A stretch of 64,000 nucleotides of DNA from assembly GCA_902364975.1 (NCBI GenBank), contig CABJFQ010000003.1, positions 1 to 64,000 on the forward strand. The letters are read 5' to 3'. The notes beneath the pieces are model-generated. The model ran no database searches. It saw only the letters and a list, made by a program, of their open reading frames with translations, and had not been told where the DNA came from. A program made the translations under genes and the position numbers. Below, piece after piece: positions 55,219 through 63,276 of this stretch; positions within the stretch are counted from its first letter, which is position 1, and each line of letters begins with the position of its first letter. The DNA is from Coriobacteriaceae bacterium. GTDB taxonomy: Bacteria; Actinomycetota; Coriobacteriia; Coriobacteriales; Coriobacteriaceae.

Positions 55219-55275
55219 GTCTCGATCTGTAACACTAAACCCGGTTTTGGACGTCTACCTGTTACAGATTGAGAC
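55219..55275. repeat. Solitary TGTAACA palindrome, kin of the 53.1-kb array
   Basis: GTCTCGATCTGTAACA and TGTTACAGATTGAGAC arms with centre CTAAACCCGGTTTTGG. The ATPase gene and its iterons lie between this unit and the array. Confidence 0.8.
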
Positions 55276-55341
55276 AATTCAACGATGCCGACTATTCGAT
55301 ACGGCGTGGTACAATTATGTCCCAATGCGAAGGAGATACCT

Positions 55342-55608
55342 ATGCCCATCTGTGTGCCCGTCCGAGACATGAAGGACACTGCCACATTCACCGCGCTTGT
55401 TGAGTCCGAGCACGACGTCACCGTAACCAAGAACGGCTACGAGGCCATGCACTGCATCAGCAGCGACCAATATCGCCTCATGCAAGACGAAATCGCCAAA
55501 GCCAAGCTGCTGTCTCGTATAATGCTGGCAGAAAACGAGATATCGCAAGGCGACTATAGCGACTATGACACCTTCGCGACCTCGATACGAGACAAATATG
55601 GCCTATAA
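55342..55608 (+). CDS. Antitoxin, Phd/YefM type
   Basis: An 88-residue antitoxin. The N-terminus MPICVPVRDMKDTATFTALVES..VTVTKNGYEAMHCISSDQYRLM is typical of Phd/YefM (a DNA-binding fold around an NGxEAM-like motif). The C-terminal helix would wrap the toxin. It starts at ATG after AAGGAG. Its stop overlaps the toxin's start by 11 bases. Such antitoxins repress their own promoter, which here lies next to a palindromic repeat. Confidence 0.88.
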   Translation: MPICVPVRDMKDTATFTALVESEHDVTVTKNGYEAMHCISSDQYRLMQDEIAKAKLLSRIMLAENEISQGDYSDYDTFATSIRDKYGL

Positions 55609-55903
55609 CGTCGTAATACTCAAAAGCGCGCGATATGAGTACGAGAGTATCGTCGGATACCTTGCCCAAATCCTCAAGAATCCGCGCGCAGCGGGCAATT
55701 TTGTCACTGAGTTTGAATATCAACTTGATTTGCTTCGCGAGCAGCCGCTCCTACGACCTCTCTCACACATGCAAGAGCTGGCGGCACGTAATTACCGATC
55801 GTTTCCCGTCAACAACTACACCTGTCTTTACAAGTTTGAGCGCGAAACAATCTATATCGCCCACGTCTTTCACCAGTCACAGGACTACGCCCGCCTGGTC
55901 TAG
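55598..55903 (+). CDS. Toxin, RelE/ParE superfamily
   Basis: A 101-residue toxin: MAYNVVILKSARYEYESIVGYLAQILKNPRAAGNFVTEFEYQLDLL...YRSFPVNNYTCLYKFERETIYIAHVFHQSQDY. Alternating helices and C-terminal beta strands with YLYKxxxxxIxIxHVFHxxQDY are typical of RelE/ParE toxins, which cut mRNA at the ribosome or poison gyrase. Which one cannot be told. It overlaps the antitoxin gene. It ends 14 bp from a convergent DeoR gene. Confidence 0.88.
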   Translation: MAYNVVILKSARYEYESIVGYLAQILKNPRAAGNFVTEFEYQLDLLREQPLLRPLSHMQELAARNYRSFPVNNYTCLYKFERETIYIAHVFHQSQDYARLV

Positions 55904-55917
55904 CACGGCGGCACTCG

Positions 55918-56682
55918 CTAGCAAATGACTTGCGTGTGCTCCTCGATGGCAGTGCGGTCCTCGGCGGCGATACCCGGCTCACACACCACAGCGTCCAAAT
56001 TGTCCAGGCGGCAGAAGGTGTAGAAGTCGCGCTTGCCGATCTTGCTGGAGTCGGCGATCAGGTAGCGCGAGTCGGCCTTGCTAAAGGCGAGCTGCTGGAT
56101 ACGGCCCTCGTCCATGTTGGACGTAGACACGTCACCGTCCAAGATGCCGTTGGCGCCGATAAACGCCGCATCGATGCCCAGCGCGCGCAGGGTATCCTCG
56201 GCCGTTGGTCCCACAAAAGCGGCGGTGCGGCGACGGTACATACCGCCCACGAGGCACAGCTCGCAGTCTTCGCGCGCCTCGAGCAGGTTAAACACCGAAA
56301 GCGAATTGGTCACAATGCGCAGGCGAAACGTCGGCAGCATCGAGGCCATCTGCTCAACCGTGGTGCCCGTGCCCAAAAAGATGGTCGAGCCCTCCTCGAT
56401 AAGCTCCACAGCACGGCGCGCAATCTGCAGCTTTTCCTCGGCATGCTTCGTGCGCTTTTCGGTGTGCGAATACTCATGGCGCAACATAGCGTGGGGACGA
56501 CCCTGTGCACTGCGGGCGCCGCCGTGCACGCGCTCGATCTCGCCCAGGCTCGCAAGCTCCTCAAGATCGCGACGAATCGTCATGTCCGAGACGCCCAGCG
56601 CATCCGAAATCTCCTTGACCGAGACCGTGCCCTGCTCTTCGAGCAGCTGACGAACCTTATCCTGTCGCTCCGCTTTAATCAC
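55918..56682 (-). CDS. DeoR/GlpR-family repressor divergent from galM
   Basis: A 254-residue DeoR-type repressor. The helix-turn-helix is VSVKEISDALGVSDMTIRRDLEELASLGEIERVHGGARS; the sugar-phosphate domain has IFLGTGTTVEQMASML, LCLVGGMYRRRTAAFVGP and DSSKIGKRDFYTFC. Divergence from galM (206 bp) suggests it controls galactose mutarotation, and it could also be the lac repressor binding the GAACAAA dyads. Those links are inference. Confidence 0.9.
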   Translation of the reverse strand: MIKAERQDKVRQLLEEQGTVSVKEISDALGVSDMTIRRDLEELASLGEIERVHGGARSAQGRPHAMLRHEYSHTEKRTKHAEEKLQIARRAVELIEEGSTIFLGTGTTVEQMASMLPTFRLRIVTNSLSVFNLLEAREDCELCLVGGMYRRRTAAFVGPTAEDTLRALGIDAAFIGANGILDGDVSTSNMDEGRIQQLAFSKADSRYLIADSSKIGKRDFYTFCRLDNLDAVVCEPGIAAEDRTAIEEHTQVIC

Positions 56683-56888
56683 GATGAATCCTCGCCGTTC
56701 TGTGCGCGCATATCATTCAAACAGTAACGAACAAATTGTATCAGACTCATGCGCGTCAAAAATGAACGCCCGCACAGCTCCAATCATCACTTTTTTGAGA
56801 AAAATACCCCCTGCTTTAGTGGGGTGTAGTGATAATCTCGCCTGTTCGCGCTACAGTTTGTCGGAAATACCTCGATGTTAGGAACCAA

Positions 56889-57941
56889 ATGATCACTTCC
56901 GAGCTTTTCGGCACCGCACCGTGCGGTACCCCCGTTCATCGTTACACCCTCAACGGGCCCGAGATCTGCGTTCGCATTATGGACTATGGCGCCACCGTGC
57001 TGGGTATCGATGTGCCCGACATTCCCGGCAACGTGCGCGATGTGGTGCTGGGCTTCGATAAGCTCGAGGATTACTTTGACAACCCCGCCTGCTTTGGCGC
57101 GACCATCGGACCTGTGGCCAACCGCACTGCAGGTGCCACGATCACCATCGCCGGCACGGACTGGCATATGCCCGCCAACGAGGGCGCCAACAACCTGCAC
57201 AGCGATCTTGAGTACGGCCTGCACAAGCGCGTGTGGGACGTTGAGCTCGACGAGGTCCACAATGCTGTGCGCATGACCACCTCGCTTGAAGATGGCGAGC
57301 TGGGCCTGCCCGGCAACCGCACCTTTACGGCCGTGTTTACCGTGACGCGCACCGGCTGCTTCCGTATCGAATATGGCTGCGAGAGCGACCGCGCCACGTA
57401 CGTGTCCATGACCAACCACACGTACTTTAACCTTGCCGGTCATAACGCCGGCATGGACTGTGAGCATTTCTTTGTTGCTAACGCTGCCCACTACCTGCCC
57501 ATCGACGACCAGAACATTCCTACCGGCGAGATCGCTCCCGTCGAGGGTACGCCGTTTGACTTCCGCGAGCTGCGCCCCGTTGCACCCGGCATGGAGGCCG
57601 ACGACCCGCAGATTAAGCAGGCCCGTGGCTACGATCACTGCTTGTGCATCGATGGCTATCAGTACGGCCGTAATCTGCGCCGCGCGATGCACGTCGAGGA
57701 GATGTGGACCGGTCGCGAGCTGGACTACTACACCACCGCCCCGGGCGTGCAGCTCTACACCGGCAACTGGCTGGGCGACGAGCACGCCAAGGACGATGCC
57801 AACTACGGCTGGGGCGCCGGCTTTGCCCTCGAGGCCGAGATGTACCCCGACACGCCGCACCAGCCGCTGTTCCCGCAGGGCATTGTGGGCCCGGGTCACC
57901 CCTACAGCAATGTGATCGAATACCACTTTATGAGGCACTAA
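56889..57941 (+). CDS. galM: Aldose 1-epimerase (galactose mutarotase)
   Basis: A 350-residue mutarotase converting beta- to alpha-galactose for galactokinase. Visible motifs: GATIGPVANRTAGATITI, N-terminal GxxLxSxDVPD-like YGATVLGIDVPD, TNHTYFNLAGH with the catalytic His, PVEGTPFDFRE, YDHCLCIDG, and YTGNWLGDEH. The catalytic Glu lies in GFALEAEMYPD. It starts at ATG preceded by TTAGGAACC; the longer frame upstream has no site. A terminator follows. Confidence 0.92.
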   Translation: MITSELFGTAPCGTPVHRYTLNGPEICVRIMDYGATVLGIDVPDIPGNVRDVVLGFDKLEDYFDNPACFGATIGPVANRTAGATITIAGTDWHMPANEGANNLHSDLEYGLHKRVWDVELDEVHNAVRMTTSLEDGELGLPGNRTFTAVFTVTRTGCFRIEYGCESDRATYVSMTNHTYFNLAGHNAGMDCEHFFVANAAHYLPIDDQNIPTGEIAPVEGTPFDFRELRPVAPGMEADDPQIKQARGYDHCLCIDGYQYGRNLRRAMHVEEMWTGRELDYYTTAPGVQLYTGNWLGDEHAKDDANYGWGAGFALEAEMYPDTPHQPLFPQGIVGPGHPYSNVIEYHFMRH

Positions 57942-57970
57942 GCCCATAACGCAACATATCGCACAGCAGC

Positions 57971-58002
57971 GCCCGCCGGCACACCGCCGACGGGCGTTTT
58001 TT
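57971..58002 (+). terminator. Terminator of galM
   Basis: CGCCCGCCGG pairs loosely with CCGACGGGCG, followed by TTTTTT. Confidence 0.88.
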
Positions 58003-58046
58003 CATCTTTTGGCTCATTTTCGCTGTGACTGTATGAGTGACATATC

Positions 58047-58198
58047 AAAACTATGCCCATTTACTACGTTTAGCCCGGGATGCTCGACCATGCACCGGTT
58101 TTTGTTAAATTCGCAAGCCGTCTACCTGCGGTTTTGTTTTTCTCAAATTCGACATGCTCGGCGATAGCCGACCAAACGTAGTAAATGGGCATAGTTTT
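58047..58198. repeat. 152-nt palindrome with 25-bp perfect arms and ACCTGCGGTTT centre
   Basis: Bases 58047-58071 are the exact reverse complement of 58174-58198 (arms start AAAACTATGCCCATTTAC). ACCTGCGGTTTTGT lies at 58124-58137. It lies between convergent genes galM and the EIIB gene. Confidence 0.85.
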
Positions 58199-58235
58199 TG
58201 ACAGGCGGCATCGCGCGCATCCCTCGCAAGGGCAA

Positions 58236-58268
58236 AATGATCCGTTTTCCTCCGTCCCCAAGGGATCA
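58236..58268 (-). repeat. GATCCCTTGGGGACGG repeat overlapping the EIIB stop
   Basis: Reverse complement matches 42621-42653 at all but one of 33 positions. The EIIB stop codon TGA is formed by the repeat's edge. Confidence 0.75.
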
Positions 58269-58748
58269 GTTGAACAGATTGCCAATGGGGTCGGGGGCGG
58301 AACTGGGGAGATAGCGGATTTCTAGCTCTATGCCGAATTCTTGCAGTTCTTTGAGGGCAGTGACGTCTGCGTCGCTCACGGCAACCGCGGGCGTTATGGG
58401 GCGCTTGCCCTCCCCTGCTTGCATATGGCCAATGCTGATCTTGGTGATGGGCACGCCGCCCTTAACCAGCGCGAGCGCATCGGCGGGTGAGGCCACCATG
58501 ATCAAGATCCATTGGCGCGGCGTTGCGGTATGAATGATGTCGATGGTCCTTTGCACCGAGAAAAACCTTGTCCAGACGCCTTCTGGGGCCGCCACCCTCA
58601 TGGGTGCCCATTGGCGCGAATCCGCCGCAATCTCGTCGTTAACGATCAGGACGAGGTTGGAACCCACGGCTTCGTTCCACAGCTCAACGTCTTGCCCGTA
58701 AATGAAACGGTCGTCGATGCGTGTGAGAAGAATCTTGGGTTGAGCCAT
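58266..58748 (-). CDS. Orphan mannose-family PTS EIIB with His-to-Tyr change
   Basis: A 160-residue EIIB of the mannose/sorbose/N-acetylgalactosamine class: ILLTRIDDRFIYGQDVELWNEAVGSNLVLIVNDEIAADSRQW and later ALVKGGVPITKISIGHMQ. In active members the phosphorylated His lies in DRLIHGQV; here this residue is Tyr17 (DRFIYGQD). It therefore cannot take the usual phosphate. No EIIA, EIIC or EIID genes are nearby. It could be a sensor, a pseudo-enzyme, or a gene in decay. The reading frame is intact and its codon use normal. Confidence 0.85.
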   Translation of the reverse strand: MAQPKILLTRIDDRFIYGQDVELWNEAVGSNLVLIVNDEIAADSRQWAPMRVAAPEGVWTRFFSVQRTIDIIHTATPRQWILIMVASPADALALVKGGVPITKISIGHMQAGEGKRPITPAVAVSDADVTALKELQEFGIELEIRYLPSSAPDPIGNLFN

Positions 58749-58837
58749 CGCTGCCCCATTCTGCTTGAGACCCGTAAGAGCAAGACATCACGTCTTCAAT
58801 ATTAGTGCATTTAAAGTGAGAAAAGCCGCCAGAACCC

Positions 58838-58866
58838 TTGCGCGGATTTGCGATGTCCCGTATCAT
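58838..58866 (+). promoter_or_regulatory. tRNA-Thr promoter
   Basis: TTGCGC (-35), 17-bp spacer, TATCAT (-10), about 40 bp before the tRNA. Confidence 0.6.
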
Positions 58867-58905
58867 AGACAGCCGTTGACGCCTCAGTTGCGTCATCACA
58901 TGGCC

Positions 58906-58981
58906 GCCAGCGTAGCTCAGTTGGTAGAGCACCGCTCTCGTAAAGCGGGGGTCACCGGTTCGAGCCCGGTCGCTGGCTCCA
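58906..58981 (+). tRNA. tRNA-Thr (anticodon CGT)
   Basis: A 76-nt cloverleaf with acceptor GCCAGCG / CGCTGGC, D arm AGCTCAGTTGGTAGAGC, anticodon stem CCGCT / AGCGG with loop CTCGTAA (anticodon CGT), T arm ACCGG-TTCGAGC-CCGGT, and encoded CCA. It reads ACG codons. Confidence 0.96.
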
Positions 58982-58992
58982 TTGCACAAGAT

Positions 58993-59016
58993 AGCCGCCT
59001 TCGGGCGGCTTTTTTG
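58993..59016 (+). terminator. Terminator after tRNA-Thr
   Basis: AGCCGCC-TTCG-GGCGGCT followed by six T. Confidence 0.95.
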
Positions 59017-59410
59017 TTGCCGATTCGGCCACTCGGCGGACTTCGGATTTAATGCTTAGGGGGCGGGGATTTACCAAAGTGAAATTATAATGAAAAGAAC
59101 CCCAGCTGCAACAATTGCCATGGTGAGGGCTCGAATTGGCCATATAGATTTAAAATAGCCACGATACCTTCTCTTTTGCTGGAACGATATATCTATACAA
59201 GGTTGTGAGCGGAAACCAAAAATACGTCGATTGCTATCCGACAAACGGGTCTGGAATTGCATTCACCGGCATTTCAGAGCAGATTGATACACATGTACGA
59301 AAGGGAACCTATGTGGTGCGTTGGGTTGGAGCTGCTGCAGGTCCGATATGGATTGCGGTCTTGCGCCCCGATGTCCAAATAGGTTTCTCTCTCTAGACGG
59401 GAAGTTGCTC
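59017..59410. other. Gene-poor stretch beside the tRNA
   Basis: No gene is confidently seen; composition is AT-richer than average. A minus-strand frame at 59071-59262 ends in a hydrophobic helix (ALTMAIVAAGVLFIIISLW) and could be a small membrane protein, but it lacks a convincing start. A position next to a tRNA is a common insertion site, so this may be remnant island DNA. Confidence 0.35.
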
Positions 59411-59776
59411 ATGGACGCCATATATGACGGGGATGACTGGGTCGATCATTATACTTGGCGCCTGGTCGGCTCGAACGACAATGGGGATGTGGTGTTTGAT
59501 GGACTATGTCCAAAGCATCTCCATCCTTTTGTCTCGTCGTTAATTGAGAGTTCCGCTCGTGTTGCCCCCTACAGCTCGGCATCGCTTCATGATACGGACG
59601 TTTTGAAGACCATAAGGGAATCAATTGACGATGGCACGATGAGCGGCCCGCTGTTTTCTCGGCTTGTGGGGCTAGATGAGATTGGCTCGAAACGACTGCT
59701 TGCGGGCGAAAAAGTGGAACTCACTTATCGGTCGATGATTTCAATCCTGCGGCTAGCCGATGTTCTTCGCAAATAA
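59411..59776 (+). CDS. Hypothetical protein, 121 residues
   Basis: Reads MDAIYDGDDWVDHYTWRLVGSNDNGDVVFDG... and ends ...TYRSMISILRLADVLRK. ATG lies after GGGAAG. It is acidic at the start, with a predicted helical end (SRLVGLDEIGSKRLLAGEKVELTYRSMISILRLADVL). I recognise no family. The position near a tRNA and lower GC suggest acquired DNA. An in-frame extension upstream is possible but less likely. Confidence 0.5.
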   Translation: MDAIYDGDDWVDHYTWRLVGSNDNGDVVFDGLCPKHLHPFVSSLIESSARVAPYSSASLHDTDVLKTIRESIDDGTMSGPLFSRLVGLDEIGSKRLLAGEKVELTYRSMISILRLADVLRK

Positions 59777-59805
59777 ATGAGGCTTCCCTATTCAAAAACA
59801 GAAAA

Positions 59806-59849
59806 CCCCGCCAAACGTGATTTCCCTAGGGAAAACCCGTTTGGCGGGG
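59806..59849. terminator. Bidirectional terminator hairpin
   Basis: CCCCGCCAAACG pairs with CGTTTGGCGGGG. TTTTC flanks it on the minus strand. A second palindrome GCGTGATTCC..GGAATCACGC lies at 59855-59880, and both contain TTTCCCTAGGG. Confidence 0.8.
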
Positions 59850-59911
59850 TCCTAGCGTGATTTCCCTAGGGGAATCACGCCATCAGACGAACAACTCAGC
59901 CGAGCAGCTCG

Positions 59912-60385
59912 CTACTCCTCCCAGTAGGCGTCGGCAAGCAGCTTAAAGCAGATCTTCTTGATCGGTTGTGCGCCATCGCCCGGGAACTCGAGCGTGGGCA
60001 TGTGAGGCTCGCCGGCAACGAACAGCGCAAACTTGTCGTCGGCAAGATCGCCGGCGATCGAAGCGTCGGAATCGACCAGATCGTAGTCGTCCTTCTCGTC
60101 AAACTCCTGAACCAGCGTCAGGCTGCCCGTGGCGACCTTAAAGGCCTCGCGACCCTCGACGTCGATCTGCAGGTCGTGATAGCGCTGATGCGTCTCATAG
60201 TGAGCCTCGGCCTCGGGACGCGTCGTGGGAGCCATGACGTTCGCATAGACCTTGTCGCCCAGAATCGGATGGCTGCCGACCTCGAGCTCTGCCGGGTCGT
60301 TCTCCTCGAGCCAGTCGATCAGCACGTCGAGGCCCTTGAGAATTCCGCGGTACTCCTCGATATCGCCCAATGCACCGTAAATCAT
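59912..60385 (-). CDS. YhcH/YjgK/YiaL family protein (NanQ/EbgC-like)
   Basis: A 157-residue beta-barrel protein of the YhcH/YiaL family, which includes the sialic acid anomerase NanQ and the EbgC subunit. Motifs: YETHQRYHDLQIDVEGREAF with metal-binding His, HPILGDKVYANVM, FALFVAGEPHMPTLEF and KKICFKL. These proteins bind a metal and a sugar ring. Position beside nagA-like and lacC-like genes is consistent with sialic acid or amino-sugar use. Confidence 0.85.
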   Translation of the reverse strand: MIYGALGDIEEYRGILKGLDVLIDWLEENDPAELEVGSHPILGDKVYANVMAPTTRPEAEAHYETHQRYHDLQIDVEGREAFKVATGSLTLVQEFDEKDDYDLVDSDASIAGDLADDKFALFVAGEPHMPTLEFPGDGAQPIKKICFKLLADAYWEE

Positions 60386-60417
60386 CTAAATCCCCTCTCG
60401 GATCGCTTCTTTGGCGG

Positions 60418-60549
60418 CTAATCGGCAAACGCGTTATCGATGCTGTTGCCACCCACATACGCCTCGACCAGGGTAAGGTCGGGATTGAACACGACAAACT
60501 CGGCGTCGCGCCCCAGCATAATGCTACCGCACTTGTCGTCGACATGAGC
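60418..60549 (-). pseudogene. 3' scrap of nagA
   Basis: Forty-three codons read AHVDDKCGSIMLGRDAEFVV... to ...NSIDNAFAD and stop. They match the last residues of the NagA at 63277 (AHIEDKCGSIMPGRDADFVV...SVGNAFTE). The rest of the gene is missing; the join lies around 60550, 34 bp from the stop of lacC copy 2. It marks a recombination scar. Confidence 0.85.
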
Positions 60550-60582
60550 TAGCAAGCAATGCCGGGGCCGACGCCCAGGCTT

Positions 60583-61518
60583 TTACAGCTCGGTCACGAC
60601 AACGCCGTTGTAGACCTCGTCCCAACGGTCCATGACCAGATGGCCGGTCATGGGATCCATGGCATTGAGCTTGCCGCAGGTGTTGGCGGTACGCAGCACC
60701 GTCTCGTCGTCCGCGCCGGCAGCAATGGCATGCGCGAAGCCAGCGATAGTGGAGTCACCAGAGCCCGTAGCGTTAACGGCAGGGATATCGGGCGTCTTTG
60801 CGCGGAACGCACGGCCATTGTGGAAGCCAACGGAGCCGGCAGCGCCCATGGACACGACGACCCAGGGGATATCGGAGAAGCGGGCATCAGAGGCGAGCGC
60901 GGCGCGGAGCTCGTCCACATCGTCGGTGGTAAAGCTCGTGCCCAGAAGGCCGTTAATCTCGGTCAGGTTAGGCTTGACCAGCTCGGGCTTAATTTCGGAC
61001 TTAAGGGCGGCCTCGAGCGAAGCACCCGAGGTATCGAGCAGCACCTTGGCGCCGGCGTTCTCGGCAATACCCGTGATCTTGGCGTAGTAGCCCGCCTCGA
61101 CACCACGGGGCAGCGAACCCGAGATGGTAACGACAGCGGCCTTGCTCGCAAGCTCGGCGAACTTGGCGGTAAAGGCATCGAGCTCCTCGGGGGCAATCGT
61201 CGGGCCGCTCTCGAGTAGCTCGGTCTGGTTGCCGGCGTGGAGGATGTTAAGGCAAATGCGAGTCTCGCCCTTGATGGGTACAAAATCATTCTTAATGCCG
61301 TTGGCATCCATGAGCTCGGCCATGTAGGCGCCCATGTGGCCGCCGAGTAGACCGGTTGCCACAACGTCGTCGCCCAGCTGACCCAGTACACGGGCCACGT
61401 TGAGACCCTTGCCGCCGGCGGTCTTTTCGGGCGTCACACGGTTAACGTCGTCGATAATGAGCTCATCGAGCTGATAGCGTGTATCGACGGACGGGTTCAT
61501 CGTAACGGTGAGGATCAT
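60583..61518 (-). CDS. lacC: Tagatose-6-phosphate kinase (LacC), copy 2
   Basis: A 311-residue PfkB-family kinase, the same length as copy 1 at 42951 and differing at a minority of residues. It has TVTMNPSVDTRYQLD, GGKGLNVARVL, NATGSGDSTIAGF and ends DEVYNGVVVTEL. With its lacX partner 59 bp upstream it forms a duplicated cassette. Its neighbours (nagA, YhcH, a GalNAc-type EIIB) suggest it serves N-acetylgalactosamine-derived tagatose-6-phosphate. That division of labour is inferred. Confidence 0.88.
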   Translation of the reverse strand: MILTVTMNPSVDTRYQLDELIIDDVNRVTPEKTAGGKGLNVARVLGQLGDDVVATGLLGGHMGAYMAELMDANGIKNDFVPIKGETRICLNILHAGNQTELLESGPTIAPEELDAFTAKFAELASKAAVVTISGSLPRGVEAGYYAKITGIAENAGAKVLLDTSGASLEAALKSEIKPELVKPNLTEINGLLGTSFTTDDVDELRAALASDARFSDIPWVVVSMGAAGSVGFHNGRAFRAKTPDIPAVNATGSGDSTIAGFAHAIAAGADDETVLRTANTCGKLNAMDPMTGHLVMDRWDEVYNGVVVTEL

Positions 61519-61577
61519 TTTTAGCTCCTTATCTCGCAGGCTCCTTGTGCCTCGCGATACGAGTCGACAAAACGGAA

Positions 61578-62459
61578 TTACAGAATCTCAATCGTGAACG
61601 AGCGAACGACGGTCTCCTTGGGCTTGGCGACAAGGCAGCCACGCTTATGCTCAAGCACGTCGTCCTCATCGGAGCAGGTCGAAAGGCCGCCCCAAGGCTC
61701 AACTGCCACAAAATCGCCCTCGGGCTTGCTCCACACAATGAGATATGGGAAGCCCTCAAAGCTCAGGCGGACGCCCTTGTCCTCGCCCTTTTTGGAAAGC
61801 ATGACCTGGCGGCTCTCGAGCACGTCAAAGATGGTCTCCGCAAAATCGAAGAGCTCGTGCGACAGGGGCAGCGTCTTTCCCACCATGGGGTTCTTGGAGC
61901 GCTTGTCCACGTCAATCAAGCCAGTCGAAGGGACAGCGGTGCAAAGCTCTGCAGCCTCTTCTTTCTCAAAGCGCAACTCGTAGTCCGTATAGGCCTCGCC
62001 CTCATCGAGCGGGCACCTAAAGCCGGGATGCCCACCGATAAAGAACGGCATATCCTCGGTGCCCTCGTTGGTAACCTCATAGGAGACACGCACGGCGGCG
62101 TCCTCGAGCGTATAGCGGGCGACGAGCCTAAACGGATACGGATAATCGCTCAGCAGCGCGGCGTTATCCTCCGAAGCCAGGCACATAGCCAACTCGTTCT
62201 CGCCTTGGCTCAGCAGCTTCCACTCCTGCTTGCGCGCAAAGCCGTGGCGAGCGAGCTTTACATGATGCCCGGCAAACGTCATGGCGCTGTTGTCGCGCAA
62301 GCCTCCGCAAATCGGGAAGCAAATCGGCGCCTGGCCGGACCACACGGTGGGATCACCCTGCCACAAGTACTCGCGACCTCCGGCCTCAATCGAGGTAAAC
62401 GAGCCACCAGCCGTGGAAACCTTAATAGAAATCGAATCGTTGGAGAGAGCGTATTCCAT
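61578..62459 (-). CDS. lacX: LacX-like aldose 1-epimerase family protein, copy 2
   Basis: A 293-residue paralogue of the protein at 43940, the same length. It shares GGSFTSIEAGGREYLWQGDPTVWSGQAPICFPICGGLRD, RHGFARKQEW, GGHPGFRCPLDEGEAY and FVAVEPWGGLSTCSDEDDVLEHKRGCLVAKP. It lies ahead of lacC copy 2. Start ATG has AAAGGATGG upstream. Confidence 0.87.
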   Translation of the reverse strand: MEYALSNDSISIKVSTAGGSFTSIEAGGREYLWQGDPTVWSGQAPICFPICGGLRDNSAMTFAGHHVKLARHGFARKQEWKLLSQGENELAMCLASEDNAALLSDYPYPFRLVARYTLEDAAVRVSYEVTNEGTEDMPFFIGGHPGFRCPLDEGEAYTDYELRFEKEEAAELCTAVPSTGLIDVDKRSKNPMVGKTLPLSHELFDFAETIFDVLESRQVMLSKKGEDKGVRLSFEGFPYLIVWSKPEGDFVAVEPWGGLSTCSDEDDVLEHKRGCLVAKPKETVVRSFTIEIL

Positions 62460-62616
62460 TACCCATCCTTTCGAACAACTGCTTTATTTCACGCAAGCGC
62501 CCGTTTCAATCCTAACCATAGAACAAACCCGCACGCTCATCGATGCGTCCGGTATCCCGGCCATGTAACGGGGTACCATACAGACATTGATGCAATTACA
62601 GCTGAAAGGCCTTCTT

Positions 62617-63201
62617 ATGCGAACCATCATTCTTTATGCCTCACGCCACCACGGCAATACGAAAAAGCTCGTGGACGCCATTGTCGAGGCGCACCCCGAA
62701 ATCGATACCCTCGACGTGAAAACACTCGGCAAAAACGAGTATCCCAACCTGCACGAATACCATCTGATTGGTGTCGCCACGGGCATCTATTACTCCGAGA
62801 TCGACAAGGACATGGCACGCGTGCTCACTAACGTGTTGCAGCCGCAGGACAAGGTGTTTGGCCTTATGACCTACGGTGGAAAAAACAAGTGGTACGGCAA
62901 GGATATCGATGGCATCTGCCGCATGAGGCAGGCCATCTTTATGGGTGTCTACGGCTGCCCCGGCTTTGATACGTGGGGGCCGTTCAAGCTCGCCGGCGGC
63001 GTCCAGAAGGGGCACCCGACCGCTGAGGAAATTAAGGGTGCCGTCGACTTCTTCGACAAGATCGAAGACGAGTATGGAGACATCATCGTCGAAGAGTACG
63101 CCAAGCGCGAGAAGCGCCTAGCATACGAGAAGGAGCATCCTGCAGGAGGCCTGGTGGCCGGCGTTAAGCGTACGGCAAAGAAAATCGCTAGCAAGCTGTA
63201 A
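62617..63201 (+). CDS. Flavodoxin-family protein
   Basis: A 194-residue protein. The FMN phosphate loop is YASRHHGNTKKLVDAI at residues 6-21; the second region is VFGLMTYGGKNKWYGKDI. After a flavodoxin fold of about 150 residues there is a basic tail (KRTAKKIASKL). It is longer than flavodoxins of electron transfer (140-180) and resembles FldA-like or protoporphyrinogen-oxidase-type proteins. The start is MRTIILYAS, preceded by GAAAGG. It is monocistronic with a terminator. Confidence 0.8.
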   Translation: MRTIILYASRHHGNTKKLVDAIVEAHPEIDTLDVKTLGKNEYPNLHEYHLIGVATGIYYSEIDKDMARVLTNVLQPQDKVFGLMTYGGKNKWYGKDIDGICRMRQAIFMGVYGCPGFDTWGPFKLAGGVQKGHPTAEEIKGAVDFFDKIEDEYGDIIVEEYAKREKRLAYEKEHPAGGLVAGVKRTAKKIASKL

Positions 63202-63232
63202 CTGTAAAGGTGCTTTTGAGCGTTTAACCCGT

Positions 63233-63270
63233 ACGGCGGGTCCGAGCAGATTCGGGCCCGCCGTCTTTTT
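63233..63270 (+). terminator. Terminator between flavodoxin and nagA
   Basis: ACGGCGGG pairs with CCCGCCGT, then CTTTTTC. Purine-rich on the other side, so mainly for the plus strand. Confidence 0.85.
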
Positions 63271-63276
63271 CTTTCG

